Shown here piece by piece: positions 1 through 12,561 of a stretch of DNA of 64,000 nt. Made by a program: the position numbers and the translations under genes. The stretch's first letter is position 1. The number at the start of each line of letters is the position of its first letter. This stretch comes from Lucifuga dentata (lineage: Eukaryota; Chordata; Actinopteri; Ophidiiformes; Bythitidae): NCBI GenBank assembly GCA_014773175.1, contig VXCM01000265.1:161501-225500 (forward strand), written 5' to 3'. The notes below the pieces were generated by a model. The model was not told the DNA's origin and ran no database searches. It saw only the letters and a program-made list of their open reading frames with translations.

Positions 1-3000
1 TACTTTGGGGAAAGAAAATTGGAGCCTCCACATGAGAGGTGGAATGGAGCTGGGCAGAGTGGAAAAAGATGTGGCCGCCCATTGGAATCTGGGAACCTCT
101 ATTAAGATTTATAGGTGTTGGGATTCTACGGACCCGAAGCATTATTCATGGTAAAGCTTCTCTGTCTGAGCCTGTTTATAAGATGAGACAAGGCTGACAA
201 AGATGGAGACCCTCTACAATAGGGCCAAGCTGCTTGAACATGGGGCTAACTCACCTGGCACACCCATACCATCAACTGTAACCATTCAGCATCTCCCAGA
301 AAAATGCACAGACCCACTAAAGATTGGCAGATTATTGTTAAACATGAGTCTGATTCAGTTTGTATCAGAGGACCAGATTCATGTTGTCAGTGGGATGTGG
401 GTAGGACAGGTGTGGAGCTGCAGGTAAACAGAAATATTACTGTTCCTTGGGAGATGTATCATATGAAACCTACTCTTCTGAAGACTTTATTAGCATGTGC
501 TGACTAATACACTTTGCACTCAGGATCCTAACTACAGTGTCATGTCGCTAAGACTTATTTCAAAACCAGGCAGAGCACCTTGGGTACTTGTTTAAGAAGC
601 CATGGCGATATATAGTTTATTCAGCAATTTCCTGAGAGGCTCACCATACTTTATTTGGTCTTATTAGATGAAAACACGAGGATCACCTTCAACTTTATTA
701 ATGATAGTACTCTGGATGAAAGATGCTGGTGAAAATCTGCAACATCTGTTTGCTGCATTCACTTCTCAGCGGGCTCCACCTATTCCTCATGCCTAATGAT
801 GCTGATCCACTCGGCAAGTTTTACGGACAAATGTGTATTTGGCTACATTCATCATCCTGAATGAGTGTTCCTGATGAGCCATCCCCTGGCCTGTTTCTCT
901 CTTTCTACCACATGTTAACAAATGACAACTCCTGCCACATGTTTTCCATTTGGGAGATACAGTGAGAGGCAGGGGAAAGGGCCTAGGGATTCTGAGGGCT
1001 AAAGGATGGGCAGCTTCAAGGGAAAAGAGTCAATGATGCCTGATCTTAACAGAATCACCCCGTGTGCCATCAACTACCCACAGCACCATGAAAATACATC
1101 AATTATCGGATGCCTTCAAGGAAAAGTAACAGAACTGATCCATGTCAGTGCCATGGCCCAAACCCAAATCACTCACAAGTGGCATTAACAGTGGACATAC
1201 TATTACTGTACATGGACTTTATCCCCAGCAGTCAGTGGATGTATCTCTACAGAACCACATGAAAGCACAAACAGAAAAATATATGGATATGACCAAGAAT
1301 GTTAGCTTGGGTAAACAAGTCGATGGTCGTTCAAAGTCCTGGGGAGTTGCACCCCTATTAAATCATATGCCTTTTGATGTGCAGCTGGTTACGGGTTTAG
1401 AAGGGGGGATGGTTAGAACAGACATGAGTCAGATATCAGGACACACCGCCTCCTTTTTCTCAAAGCCTGGGAATCTTAGTTTAGTTAAACTCTGAGGACA
1501 TGTGAGAGTAGTAAATAAGTTATAAATAAAGTTAGGAGTGAAAAGGGACTGTGTAAGATCTAAATGAAACAGAGCAGCTAATGTGACAAAGTTTGATATA
1601 CTGAATTAAATTATTATGGATGATTAACATTAGTACATTTACTGTTTTTTCCCCATCATTTCAGAATACAGGGTAAATATGAAATCATGTTCTTTTTATA
1701 GGTATAATCTACATATCAAAGTTAAAGAAAATCAATTATGATGTTACATGTTTTTGTGTTTTTGGATATGAACTTGTTATACACTGCACTGACAATGCAT
1801 TTAGAGAAATACTATCTAAGAACAAAACCTAAACCTTATTTTAGTTATTTCAATGCTGTGGGATATTTTTACATTTATAGAGACATAAGTATGGTTCTTC
1901 ATAACTTGTCCATCCCATTGACTCGTACTTATTCCCAGAGGGGGTCTGGGGTGTAGAGTTTTGGAGAGGACTGAGCCTTGAGACACAAGCTTTTGTGTCT
2001 GTAGACCACTGATGGTTGATGCTGAATGTCTGTATATCTCAATTTTTATATTTTATCTGCTACTCTAGCCCAACTGTTGGAAAAGCAAATTTGTAATCAG
2101 CAAGTTTAAACTCTTTTGACACTGCATCTCTATCCCTCGAACTCTCTTTCCCACACCATGATTAAAAAAAGATGGCAGACATTGCTTGGTGACATTCCCC
2201 AAATACATCTGGGTCAATTAGAGGTCTCACCATGTTTAATACTTGCCATGTTTAGCATGTGTTCCCCACAGCTGACCTCTTTCAAACCCTTATTCAACTT
2301 AAATAGTCTGATATGTAATTCATGCTAAACGTGTAGCCACTTTATAACAAAGTATAAGTATTTATGCATAAATATTAAAACTGACTGTAGAACCCTAAAT
2401 TCATTAATGGTGAAACAAAAACAATCTAGAAAGAAATACATGAAGGTGGGGATGTTTATTATGGCATGTTCCATATTACGAAGCTGTGAATGATCAATCA
2501 CACAGAGAGCATATTACTCCAATTTTCTCTGGCCGTTGTAACAACAAAGTTCATAGACACCAAATCAGTTTCAAGGGAACCCGGGGGCTACAAGTGCAAG
2601 ACTGCTATATGAGACATTCATAATTTATGTGCATTTGATGTAGTGATATGTAAAAAAACTTCAGAGGAATTTTAATGGGCTTGAGGCGGAGAAGGGAAAG
2701 AAAAATCTTTGAGATGGTTGTTTGGCCTTTTTTCAGTGAAACCAGAAGGAAAACACAAAGTTCTGAAATCTAACAAACTCAACCAATGAGCCTGTAATCA
2801 TTGAGAAAACAGAATTTCTTCTTATTTCAATGCTTCATTGATTTGGAGGCTTTTTTTTCTTTTATAAGCTCCATTACATGGCCCAAGTGGTACCCGGCAA
2901 CAGTGTCCAATTTGGTCAACAAAGGAAAGCTATTTCCATTGATCAATGTCTTTCCACACGAAACAGATAAAGATTGATAATACACTTCAGCAAAACCCCA

Positions 3001-5985
3001 AAGTCAATTAGGGCTTGATGAAAAACAGTTATGTGCAGGGACAGCACAAGGTGTTAATAAGCTAAAGCAAAAGCAATATAAATCACTGAAACTGGAAAAT
3101 CTATCCCCCTTCCCCCCTATAAATGAAATAATAATTTATTAATCTTTCAGACAGATGAGTTCTGTTTATGTAGGCTATTGATCAGCAGTAACCTTTTATT
3201 ATTGTTTTCTCTATTAGAAGCACATATTAGAATAGATGAGAGTTGTTAAACTCACTCACACCCAGTACTAGCGGGCACTCCTGATACTCTGAAGATCAAA
3301 TCATTGTGGAGAAGCTTGTGCCTGTCCATTTATTTGTCAGCCAATTAAAAAAACTCTGTCCTGACCGTGATCCAATCTAGGCTGTGGGAGTGTCCATGCC
3401 CACTGAGCAGTCTTATTTGAATCAATTCGATGCCAGGTCTGATCTGGAGACTGAGGACTGGGGCCAGAATAAGACAGAAAGACAGGCAAGGAGACAAGAT
3501 TTAGCATGTGATCAGGCAGTACAAGAATGTTGCTGACGGCTATGTGGTACCAAAACACGGAATATGGCCAAAGGCTGATCATTTAAAACCACTTCAAAGT
3601 TATCTATTGATGGTTAATTCACAAACAGATTTTAAAAAATCATTACAGTCTGTCATTCACGTACTCAGTAGGAGGACTCTAGTCTAGATCCTGACTAAAA
3701 TATAATTTAATCTGGACTGGGAGCAAAAATTTTTACCCAATCTGACCCAGACAGCTGGCTAACCTATCCCTGTTAGCTGCAGTCAGTGCTTTGGTTGACT
3801 TTTATTTTGGTACTTCCTGTCACAGCAGAAAATGAATGTCAAAGAATGTAGTCTGTAGGTGAATTCTGATGACAAAATGAAAACTATTTACCTTTATTGA
3901 CAAGTTAAATCTGGTGCTGTGTTTATGAATTTTAAGTTCCAAAAGCTAATGTGTTGCTTATAGTTGCCAGTTAAGGGCAGTAAGGTATGTTAGCATAATG
4001 GCTATCAAGTGTAAATGCTAATGCTATTGTTGAGCCTGTTGATGTGGTGCATCATTACATCTTTCTTTATTTATACAGCAATACATCTTGTAATGCAGAC
4101 AAAGAGGCATTTGATGCTATCATACAGACTGAATTCTTATTGGAAGGAAATAACCATTCAACCTGATGCATTTACTTTTCTGAACGTAAAACTATATAAA
4201 ATTGCCTGAGTGGTTTGCATGACAAGCAATGCTCCTGCAGCTCCAGATAACTATGAACGCCCTACATACTGTACTGTACAGCAGTGCCTGCAAAATCCCA
4301 CAGCCAATATCCACAAAAATTGGTCTACAAAGACATGAGGGACTATATTTCAAAAATAGGCCTTGATTGTGCCATGTGGGATAAAAAGCATCAGTCAAAC
4401 TAACCGTTCCCCCATCTTTCACTGATAAAATCCACTTTCCATTCATTACCCTTTATCATAAACACAAGTCTACGGGGAAGCAGGGCTTAGAAGTGGTTAA
4501 GCCTGTCCCTGGTTTCCTATTTCTAGGGAGCATTTATCTGATGATATATATTCCTTTTGGTAAGTGAAAGGAGTTATTCTGTTTCCAACAGGAAGGACAT
4601 TGATAGGGCATTAGGGATTTGTTTATTTCAACTCAAAGCCGGAGCATTTATCCAAGTATATATTTCGCTGCGGGCTCAGACCAAATTATGTCTCAAGGCA
4701 AGATAAATCACAAGGCGCAAGTCAAAATGCCAAGCGTTTTATGATCTTACACAGAGCCCTGATCGTGGGCTACACTTTACTGAAGGCTATGTCGTACTGT
4801 GAATTTTCAGACACAACAGCCTGCGCGTTCCTGCTTGTTTGTGACTAGACTGTGATGAATGTGACAGCTGTCATATGCACGTCAACTGTCTTCGATTTAG
4901 ACACTCAATAGAATGATGGGATTCACAAAGAAGTTCATCTGTCTGCCTAATAAATCCATTGTCTTGTCTTCCTTGAACAAGGCTTGCAGTGATGGACACA
5001 TCCAACATTGCCAAACAGGCTTAGTGAAATATTGTAGATGCAGAATGCTCATTCAGTTTAAGTGAGAGTGAAAAGTGAGTTGATGTGCTTGAGTAAACAA
5101 CTCAACATCACTCTAGCAAAGAGTTGACAGACAGGACAGGCTGAGGAGACAATTTAGAGGATATAAATTACTGACAAACATTCTAAAACCAGATTGAAAA
5201 AAAAAAAGTTGAGTTTTTTTTTTTTTTTTTTTATGACAAGCTGCTGTTGTACAGTTCCAACATCAAGGAATCAAGAGCACCTTTCCACAAATAGACATGC
5301 TGCCTCCATTCAAATGGCAAATAAAAATACATTTCTCCATGTTGCCACAAAAGCAGAGTTGTTAGAAAGTTGTGGCCTGGTGTCTTTCATATGATCTGTC
5401 ACTTAAGACTCTGGGCGCTTATGTAAACTGCCAAATGTAGGATCCCACTGCTCTGACCCAGGCAACAATGCCTCCTTATGTCCTCAAACAGAAGCTGTTG
5501 AACAACACTGAACAGCTTGTGCTGTGAGGTGAAGGGTCACGTAAACTCGCATTGGGCTGGAAGGCTCCAGAGAGAAAAGGGGAAGAATCATCTTTTCTTT
5601 CTCAGCGTCGTTCCCTAACAGGGATCTCTGCCATCACAAACATCTACCCAACATCTTTAAAGACAGGGAAAAATGAGGGGACAAAGGGCACCCACAACAA
5701 CATGATACTGCAGTCTTAAAGGGGTCTCCTTTCCGGCATCTTCCCAACCACCAGGACCCCTGGGATTTTGGAAAGACTTCTTTTTTTTTTTTTTTTTTTT
5801 TAAGAACTGGATCTTCAGAGAGGCAATGGTAAACATGCATAGGAGGCTTTTAACCCTGATGAGCTTCAGTCTAGTATAACATGAATGTCACAGAGTGTCC
5901 TGGTGGCTCAGTCAGCAAATGCATCCATAATGTAATTATGATGTCACATCATATCTTTCTCAAAATGTTTATTAATCTCATAATA
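1..5985. other. noncoding stretch, no gene recognised
   Basis: I see no exon, RNA gene or intact mobile element here. Open frames on both strands are under 120 codons and match no domain I know. The longest (1142-1495, +) has no recognisable motif. Small features are a 16-bp palindrome at 2359-2374, an A-run followed closely by a T-run (5197-5207 and 5213-5232), and a T-run at 5780-5801. The stretch is AT-rich and mostly looks single copy within this window. Confidence 0.6.
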
Positions 5986-5989
5986 AAGC

Positions 5990-6290
5990 TTAAAGGATCA
6001 TACTGGTGATTTGGCATGTTTGAGCCAAACAAACACAACCCGCATACACGCTATGTGACTGTGAACCTTTTTTTTTTTTTTTTTTTTNTTTTTTTTTTTT
6101 TTTTTTCAAAATATACTACTGGAGCTGTAAATTTTATTTTTCTTTTCTACCTTCCAGATTGCCATTGGTTTCAGTCCATTCCAGTACACTATAAAAATTG
6201 ACTTGTAGAGACTTGAAACATACTTGAGATAAGTTTAAAACAAATTACATGTCTTTTTTTTTTCTTTTTGTCATGACACTGAGATACATG
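5990..6290 (-). mobile_element. TTAA-flanked MITE, family A copy 1 (half copy)
   Basis: A TTAA at 5990-5993 is followed by the family terminus AGGATCATACTGGTGATT and a GCATGTTTGAGCC block. The sequence then matches the reverse complement of the right half of the copies at 33060 and 48139, including blocks near CTGCCATTGGTTTCA, CCAGTACACTAT and GAGACTTGAAACATAC. Similarity fades after about 6232 and the other terminus is absent, so this is a truncated copy in reverse orientation. A poly-T run with an n interrupts it at 6069-6106. The family is described under the 33060 copy. There is no coding capacity. Confidence 0.8.
6069..6106. repeat. poly-T run with placeholder n
   Basis: A T homopolymer is broken by a single n at 6088, inside MITE copy 1 where other copies have ordinary sequence. 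The run length is unreliable because this looks like a contig join placed in a homopolymer. Confidence 0.9.
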
Positions 6291-6308
6291 GAAGAAATGT
6301 ATTTATCT

Positions 6309-6366
6309 GCAAATATAGTCCCTTATTTGATAATACAGTCAGCAAATATAGTCCCTTATTTGATAA
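6309..6366. repeat. 33-bp-period tandem duplication (1.8 copies)
   Basis: A 25-bp unit beginning GCAAATATAGTCCC occurs at 6309-6333 and again, identical, at 6342-6366. The two are separated by 8 bases, so the period is 33. No n lies between them, so this is likely a real local tandem duplication and not an assembly join. Confidence 0.9.
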
Positions 6367-8296
6367 CAAGGGGATTCCCAAGGACCTTATAATGCACGGA
6401 GCAACAATATAATGATTGGTTATTGTCTTCATTGGTATTTAAGTCAGGATAAAATCTCCAACCTCTGAATGTATTGCAAAACTATTTTTTTTTTTTTTAA
6501 AGTCTATATATGTCATGCAGAACAAATGATGTTTGAAGAGTTTATGCAGTTTAGTCCTTAACAACTTGAATCTAACACACACCAATTTAAGCTGGATGCC
6601 TGACACACAGAACATCCTTGTGGTCAAATCTATACTTGCATTTTCAATTCTCACAAGTCCTACAAATACCCATTGTTAACTTAAAACTGTATGGCATGCC
6701 ATGACATTGTAACCTGTGTAAAAGGTCGTGAAGAAAATGAGGATTGGAGCAACAACTTAAAAAACCTTCCGCCCACTTTCTCTCTACCATGTGATGCAGA
6801 GTTCCTGGTGTCCACAGAGAGTCAGACATCTCACTGCTCTGATCACTAACTAGCTGGCCAATCAAAGCCTTCTGGCCATGGAGCAATTATCTGCACACCA
6901 TAGCATAGGTGGAGAATGAACCAGCAACCCCTGCAGCTCTCTCTCTCTCCCTCTGTGTGTGTTTCCTGAAATAACTACAATGCCTTATATACTCTTCTTA
7001 CACTTGTATGTAAAACAGAAAGAAAAGAGGATTTGTTTTCCTTAGACTCAACTGAGATCACGTTACTTGGCAAGTGCAAAGCCAGAAATTGCAGGGGTGG
7101 ATTTTCACCTCTTATTGTTGCAAGGCATGAATTCTTGTCATTACATCAATTTGTTTTGATGTCATTTGTGTGGGTTAGAGTTTGTCTAATTCAATGAAAG
7201 ACAACAAGACCCACATTGGACATGACTTTATTGCCCTTTCCAAGCTGCCTAAAAGCTCACACATTTCTCCTCAATGGTAATTTTAAGGCTAAGAGCACTT
7301 GAATTATTGTAGAAACAATCCATAAAGCTCATTGTTTGTCTTTCCTGTATTGAGGAAGTACTCAGAAGCAAAATTTGCCTGAGTTTTCGATACACTCTCA
7401 TGACACTTAGCAATAGTCCATCCTTTCTTCAGGGATATGGCTGGTGTTGCTTTTCATGTCCTGCTGGGAGAAAAGAGGTGTTTGCTTGTTTCCAAGGGAA
7501 CACAGTGTCCGGGGGCCCTTGGCTGCAAGTGGCCCTGATCATGGGGCCTGTGTGAAATCCAAACTGACTGATCCAGGACAGAGCCAGGATTACACCACTT
7601 CCCCCCTGAATTTTGTCCTTCCCAACAATGAGCTTCCTGTAACCACGGTCAAGTGAGCCATTAGTTAGCCACTGGAGACGCAAAGTGGTAGTTCGGGGCC
7701 ACTGTGGGAAAAGGCAGTGAACTGCAGCATCATGTTACTGTTCCTCGAACCTCAAGCCCACATGCCCCCCACCATCAGCGTCACCACCAACTACTTTGCT
7801 CCGTGCCTTCAGGAGGTGTCAGGTGTCAGGAGGTGTCACCTGCTGGAGGCCCTGACAGGTTCAGATGTCAATCAGGCAAAGGGCCTGTCAGGGTCACAAT
7901 GGTCAACAGAGGTGACTTGTAGTAGTTTATTTTTTGCCATTGGAGGCGCTATCCTTGACTAGAAGAACACTAATTGTAATCATGAGTAGTTATAGTGGAA
8001 ATAATTAAAAATGCTCACCGTAATAGTCAAATATGATCTTTACTCATGATGGATATTAAAATTAACTTTCTGGTTTAGAGATAATGGCATGCTGTGAAAG
8101 TTAGTAAATCATTTAAATGAAGTAAAAGAGTTAAGGCAGTGATTCATATTTACTAAATTCCTATCTGGAGTTCCTATTAATGTTGGAGCCCAAGATTCAT
8201 TGATATAAATCATTTGGACAAGGAGGTCAATACCATGTCGCCAAATTACCTCAATTTTCCTGAGATAAAATCGCCTCTGTAGCGAAAACAGTTTTT

Positions 8297-8299
<3 letters not shown>
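6367..8299. other. noncoding stretch, no gene recognised
   Basis: No gene or recognised repeat. The part around 7440-7920 is more GC-rich and carries short open frames on both strands (up to 84 codons) with no domain. A short tandem CAGGAGGTGT motif lies near 7809-7836. I could not decide whether the GC-rich part is a conserved element or chance. Confidence 0.5.
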
Positions 8300-8350
<51 letters not shown>

Positions 8351-8358
8351 GAGAGACT
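8300..8358. repeat. (GA)n microsatellite
   Basis: About 59 bp of GA dinucleotides with one GACA interruption near 8341-8344. Confidence 0.97.
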
Positions 8359-8916
8359 GAGCACTATTGAGTTTTTAGGAGTGAAAGATCTCTCTCAGCA
8401 CAAAGGCCATCAACAATACAGATCTTTTCTTCAGTGATGTCTTTAGCAGACGGGGAGAAGTCCATACCAGGATTAATTATGCCACACAAAAAGAAATGTT
8501 CTCTGTTATGTCCTAAATCACAGTGCAGTGACAACCAGCTCAATAAGTCCTTCTAGAACAATGCACCCTGCGCCATCGACATCCTCTCACAGAATACAAA
8601 GGTGTATCATTTGGCCCAGAATGATAATTAGATGCAGAATTTACTGAAGCTGTCAGTGGTGACATCAATAGATGCTCTTAGCATCTGTCATCCTGAAATC
8701 AATTACAATTTTCAGCTATGAATTCAAGAAAATGATAGCTTTCAAATAAACAGCAGGAGAGAGAGACTGCCATCTTCATCTGCCATATCCTCCCTTCTAT
8801 TTCAAAATTTTATTACTGATTTATTATATAACTATTTGTTGTAACAGAATTTGTCAGTTGTCCATTTAAAGAATTTAAGTAAGTGGAAAAGTGAAATACT
8901 AGATAATTCTGCATAA

Positions 8917-9036
8917 AGTGGTTACGCCATAGGTATTTTCTTATATTTGTATTATTGCTTCATATGCATGGGGAATTATTCTGTAAATTTTGTCCATTAT
9001 GCTGATGATACTCAGCTATATTTGCCTAAGAAAAGG
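8917..9036 (+). pseudogene. L2-type LINE reverse transcriptase fragment
   Basis: One plus-strand frame through 8941-9036 reads as the palm core of a non-LTR reverse transcriptase. The clear match is HYADDTQLYLP (about 8995-9027), which holds the catalytic YADD box and the residues that follow it in fish L2-clade elements. Upstream, the same frame gives a degraded version of the leucine-rich LFSLYMLPLGN-like segment that normally precedes the box. Only about 40 codons survive. Neither the endonuclease domain nor the 3' tail is visible. It is a dead remnant. The clade call rests on remembered motif similarity. Confidence 0.75.
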
Positions 9037-9453
9037 TACCAAATTACACAGGTAGCCGTAATGTTGAAATAACTGCTTTCACATTTACTTTTGCATTGAT
9101 TCCAAACAAATTTGGAAACATTCTAATTGCAAGACATTCTATATTCTAATAGAACTGGAAACATTCTAATTATGCAATTAATTGATTATGCAAAAGACTA
9201 AATAAAACTGACTCAAAAATCATTTTGTTACTGGGAGTATTTTCTGATTTTGTGTTTTCTGTTCTTATTTTTTTTTCTATTTTATAATGGTGTTATTATT
9301 ATTATTATTAAAATTCTAATTATTGTTAGCATTGGTATTAATACAAATTTGTTATCACTTCACTGTTATCTCTGGATTCTTATTTCTTTCACTGTTGTAG
9401 GGCTTCCTCTGAAAAAGACAAGGTCAGGGAATATTACAGGCAGAGTATCTAAA

Positions 9454-9586
9454 ACTAGATGTAAAACATCCCTGAAACATGACAGGCGGGTCTGTGCTGG
9501 GCACAGGCAGCTCTGAGGGNACTAGATGTAAAACATCCCTGAAACATGACAGGCGGGTCTGTGCTGGGCACAGGCAGCTCTGAGGG
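9454..9586. other. 66-bp exact duplication around n: assembly join
   Basis: Positions 9454-9519 and 9521-9586 are identical over 66 bp and are separated by a single n at 9520. The same pattern with almost the same length recurs at 24694, 26195 and 38091. This is expected when two contigs that overlap at their ends are scaffolded without merging. The true sequence probably has one copy. Confidence 0.93.
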
Positions 9587-12522
9587 CCCATATTTATCTC
9601 CATCCCTGACAGATTTAGGGCTGGGGTCAGCAGGTGTTGGACTCAGCAGGAACTGAAGGTCAATGACACAGGTTTGGACATTAAAAATAAATGTAACTGC
9701 TAGTCGCAGCACAAAGAACAAATTAACACCACAGCGATGCAACGTTGTAATCTTCAGAGAGGTATAAAGACCAGTTAGTCAGGCCTGGAATCTCACAGAG
9801 AAAATGAGAGCCACTTATCCAATAACGAGAGCTTAATGAGGGCCCCTTTAACTAGCAACAATGTCTCTCTTTCCCTTAGAGAGACATTTATCTTACAGTA
9901 CAAATGTGATTCATGCATCATTTCTATTGTGAGAGAGGGTACTGTAATAACGGTATAAATCACAAAGGGCCGAGGTTGGGGTAATGAGACTTAAATCTCT
10001 TAAAACAACACCATGAACTCAGCTGAATGATAAAATGATGTGGTGGAGGAAAATACTACCTTACTTGGGTAAAGCTACACCACTCTCCACATAGGCTCGT
10101 ATGGCTTTTGGCAGTGCAGAAGCCCTACTTCATTTAGTTCTGACAGGCAATTTAATACCACAAAATTACTAACCTTAGCTTTGCAATTACTTTTCCAGCT
10201 CTCAACATTTTCAAGCCCTCTGTAGATGTAATCTTAAGGTTAAGGCCCCTGGATAGGCCAAACCCCAAGGTCTGAACTTACACATTCGCTTGGGCTCTGA
10301 TCAGACAAAAACATGGGGAACACGGGAAATGTAGAGAGGATAATAGTTCCTTCATTTATGGGACAATTCCACGTTGCTCTTTAGATCTTGCATTGCTACT
10401 ATACCATGTTCCTTTACTGTCTACCAAATAATGTAAACGGAAAGCTGCAGCTCACGATCATGTATCTAATAGCCATGGATCATACTACAAAGAGGCTCAT
10501 GATTGTGAAGAGATGTTACCTTGATAAACTACTATTATATCTTTATGTTCTTAATGGTGTAATGAACACACTTTTATTGCTTCAGCCCAGACAGGAGATA
10601 AACCTTCTTCATTATCTCCACAAAGGCACTAAGGAAAAACAGTAAAAGTGGAAAACATATCAGATTAAAGTGGGTAATCCATTCATTTACACTTTTGCCT
10701 CAAACATATCCTTCCAGAAATTGCCAGCTTACCTGAGGCTCTTTATTCTACAGTGATACTGTGTTCAGCCCCACACTTGAAAACCTCCTTGTAACATCCA
10801 CACACAGGCCTAACGTATTATCAACCTGGAATAAACATCCCTGTTGTATCTCCTTAGCATCCTCAGGATAACGCCTGAAAAGTCGTATTTAATTCCCTGG
10901 TGGCATTTTCACATTTAGGCCTGTTTTGTCAGCAGGGGGAAAGAGGAAATGATTTGTACTGATCAGTCTCTGCTCTCATTGGCTCCTAACTGCAGTTTTA
11001 CCGAGGCTCTGACAGATGCATCCCCTGCTGTCTGATTAAAAATGGTCATTTTTCCTGCACGCGCTGTGCTGCGGTAACCTTTCCTTTGAAGGATGATTGC
11101 CGCACAGTGACAAACACTCCGCCGTTTGTTCATTTTGTCTGTCCGTGGTGAGGATATTGACATTCAGATTTTGCCAATGCTCTCATCTTAGAACAGATGT
11201 CACAGTTGGCAAGTAGTCTCGACAGGAACAGCAGGTAGGACAGAGCTCAAGGGGCATCAGGAGACAAGGCGAAAGTGACAACGTGCAAACAAGTGTATGT
11301 TTTACATCAAACTATTTGTCCCCTTTCACTCGCAACTTGCGACGCCCCTCATAGAACATCTGCTAGCTGTGCTGGGCAGGTAGGTGTGGGCTTTCTTTGG
11401 CCTGCTTCTCATTCTCACAGGCTGGTGCAGTGTGAGACGGAACACCCACCAAATTATGGAAACCCTCGCTCATCTGCGACATGCAGAAACACAAACCTCA
11501 AACCCCTGTGGTGGGCCAAATCCCCTTGCAAGCACAAATGTGGATATTCCAATGTCAGCCCTGTTGGCAGGGGTGTAAACTTGTGGAAGTGCTGGTATCA
11601 GATAGGATATCAAAGTCAACAAGCCTGTTGCTTTAAGCTGATCCTGCTGTCCCCTGGAAAACTACTGCTCCGTGAAAGCCCAGAGGAACCTTCAAATGTT
11701 TCCCCAAGTGCAACCTGATCCATAACAGACAGAGTCATGCAGCTCCCTCTGCTATCAACACTCCATGCACAGCAGGAACTCTCTAATAACCCATTCCAAC
11801 CTGGCAGTCAGTACTTTAAAAAAAAAAAATAAAAATTGCACAGCTAAGCAGTAGAGGGATATGGTACACATCTACTGAATGCAGTATGCTCACTAGTAAA
11901 CACTGAACTACAGCTAAAACCAAAGCTAAGTATCAAAAATTAAGTCCAGCTACTACTGAATTTAGTAATTTACATAGATAAATGTCAGTTGGTAGTATGG
12001 TAGTAAATGTGCAGATTTCTTTTGCTAGCTAATGTCAGGATTTTTTTCACGGTTGACTTGGAATTGAAGTTAACATTAAAAAGCTCATTCTGGCTATGAT
12101 TTAATATCTCAGCATGTAGATTTATACAATCTTTTAGCTTTGTTTTCTTCAGATTTTTCTTAAGGATTGGTTCTGTGCAATATATGTGCATAATATATAT
12201 GTCATATTCTTTGTAATCACCATGTAATCATAATCAGAGTATGAGACACAGCCAAATTTGTAAATTTCACAACATTTAAAAATAAGTTCTGAGTGTAATT
12301 AAGTGTCAAATCGAATCAAATTTTGGTGAATTTAAAGACTTTGTGATGCATTGAATCATTCCCTAACTAATTATAAACAAATTGAATCGCCTTGGAGCCA
12401 AAGAATTACATCCCTAATAAATGCACAACCCAGCTTCCTGGCCTTCACCCATGCTATTTGATTTATGGGCTAAAAGTATTGGTTATGAACCATTAGTTAA
12501 ACCTATTACATAGTTATGATCC
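9587..12522. other. noncoding stretch, no gene recognised
   Basis: No recognised element. An open frame at 11275-11718 (+, 147 codons) is the longest unbroken frame in this part. It starts within unremarkable sequence, is rich in Cys, Ser and Pro and has no motif I know, so I do not call it. The part near 11030-11160 is locally richer in CpG. A poly-A run lies near 11818-11829. Confidence 0.55.
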
Positions 12523-12561
12523 ATATATTTGTACCTGGACCTGGTTCAGGTACAAATATAT
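12523..12561. repeat. 15-bp perfect inverted repeat, 9-nt loop
   Basis: ATATATTTGTACCTG at 12523-12537 is exactly reverse-complementary to 12547-12561, with a 9-base spacer. It is too short for a microRNA precursor. It may be a template-switch product or a chance palindrome in AT-rich DNA. Confidence 0.85.

Noticed and set aside
5894..5925. tRNA-derived SINE head (GTGTCCTGGTGGCTCAGT)
   Set aside because: Only an A-box-like word is present. No B box (GGTTCGAATCC) follows, and the body does not match a SINE that I can confirm.
9454..9586. Tandem repeat of functional interest
   Set aside because: The n between exact 66-bp copies, and the same pattern at three other sites, identify it as an assembly artefact.
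11275..11718. 147-codon open frame on the plus strand
   Set aside because: No domain or compositional sign of coding, an overlapping frame at 11384-11578, and no clear splice or promoter context. Chance frames of this size are expected in 64 kb.
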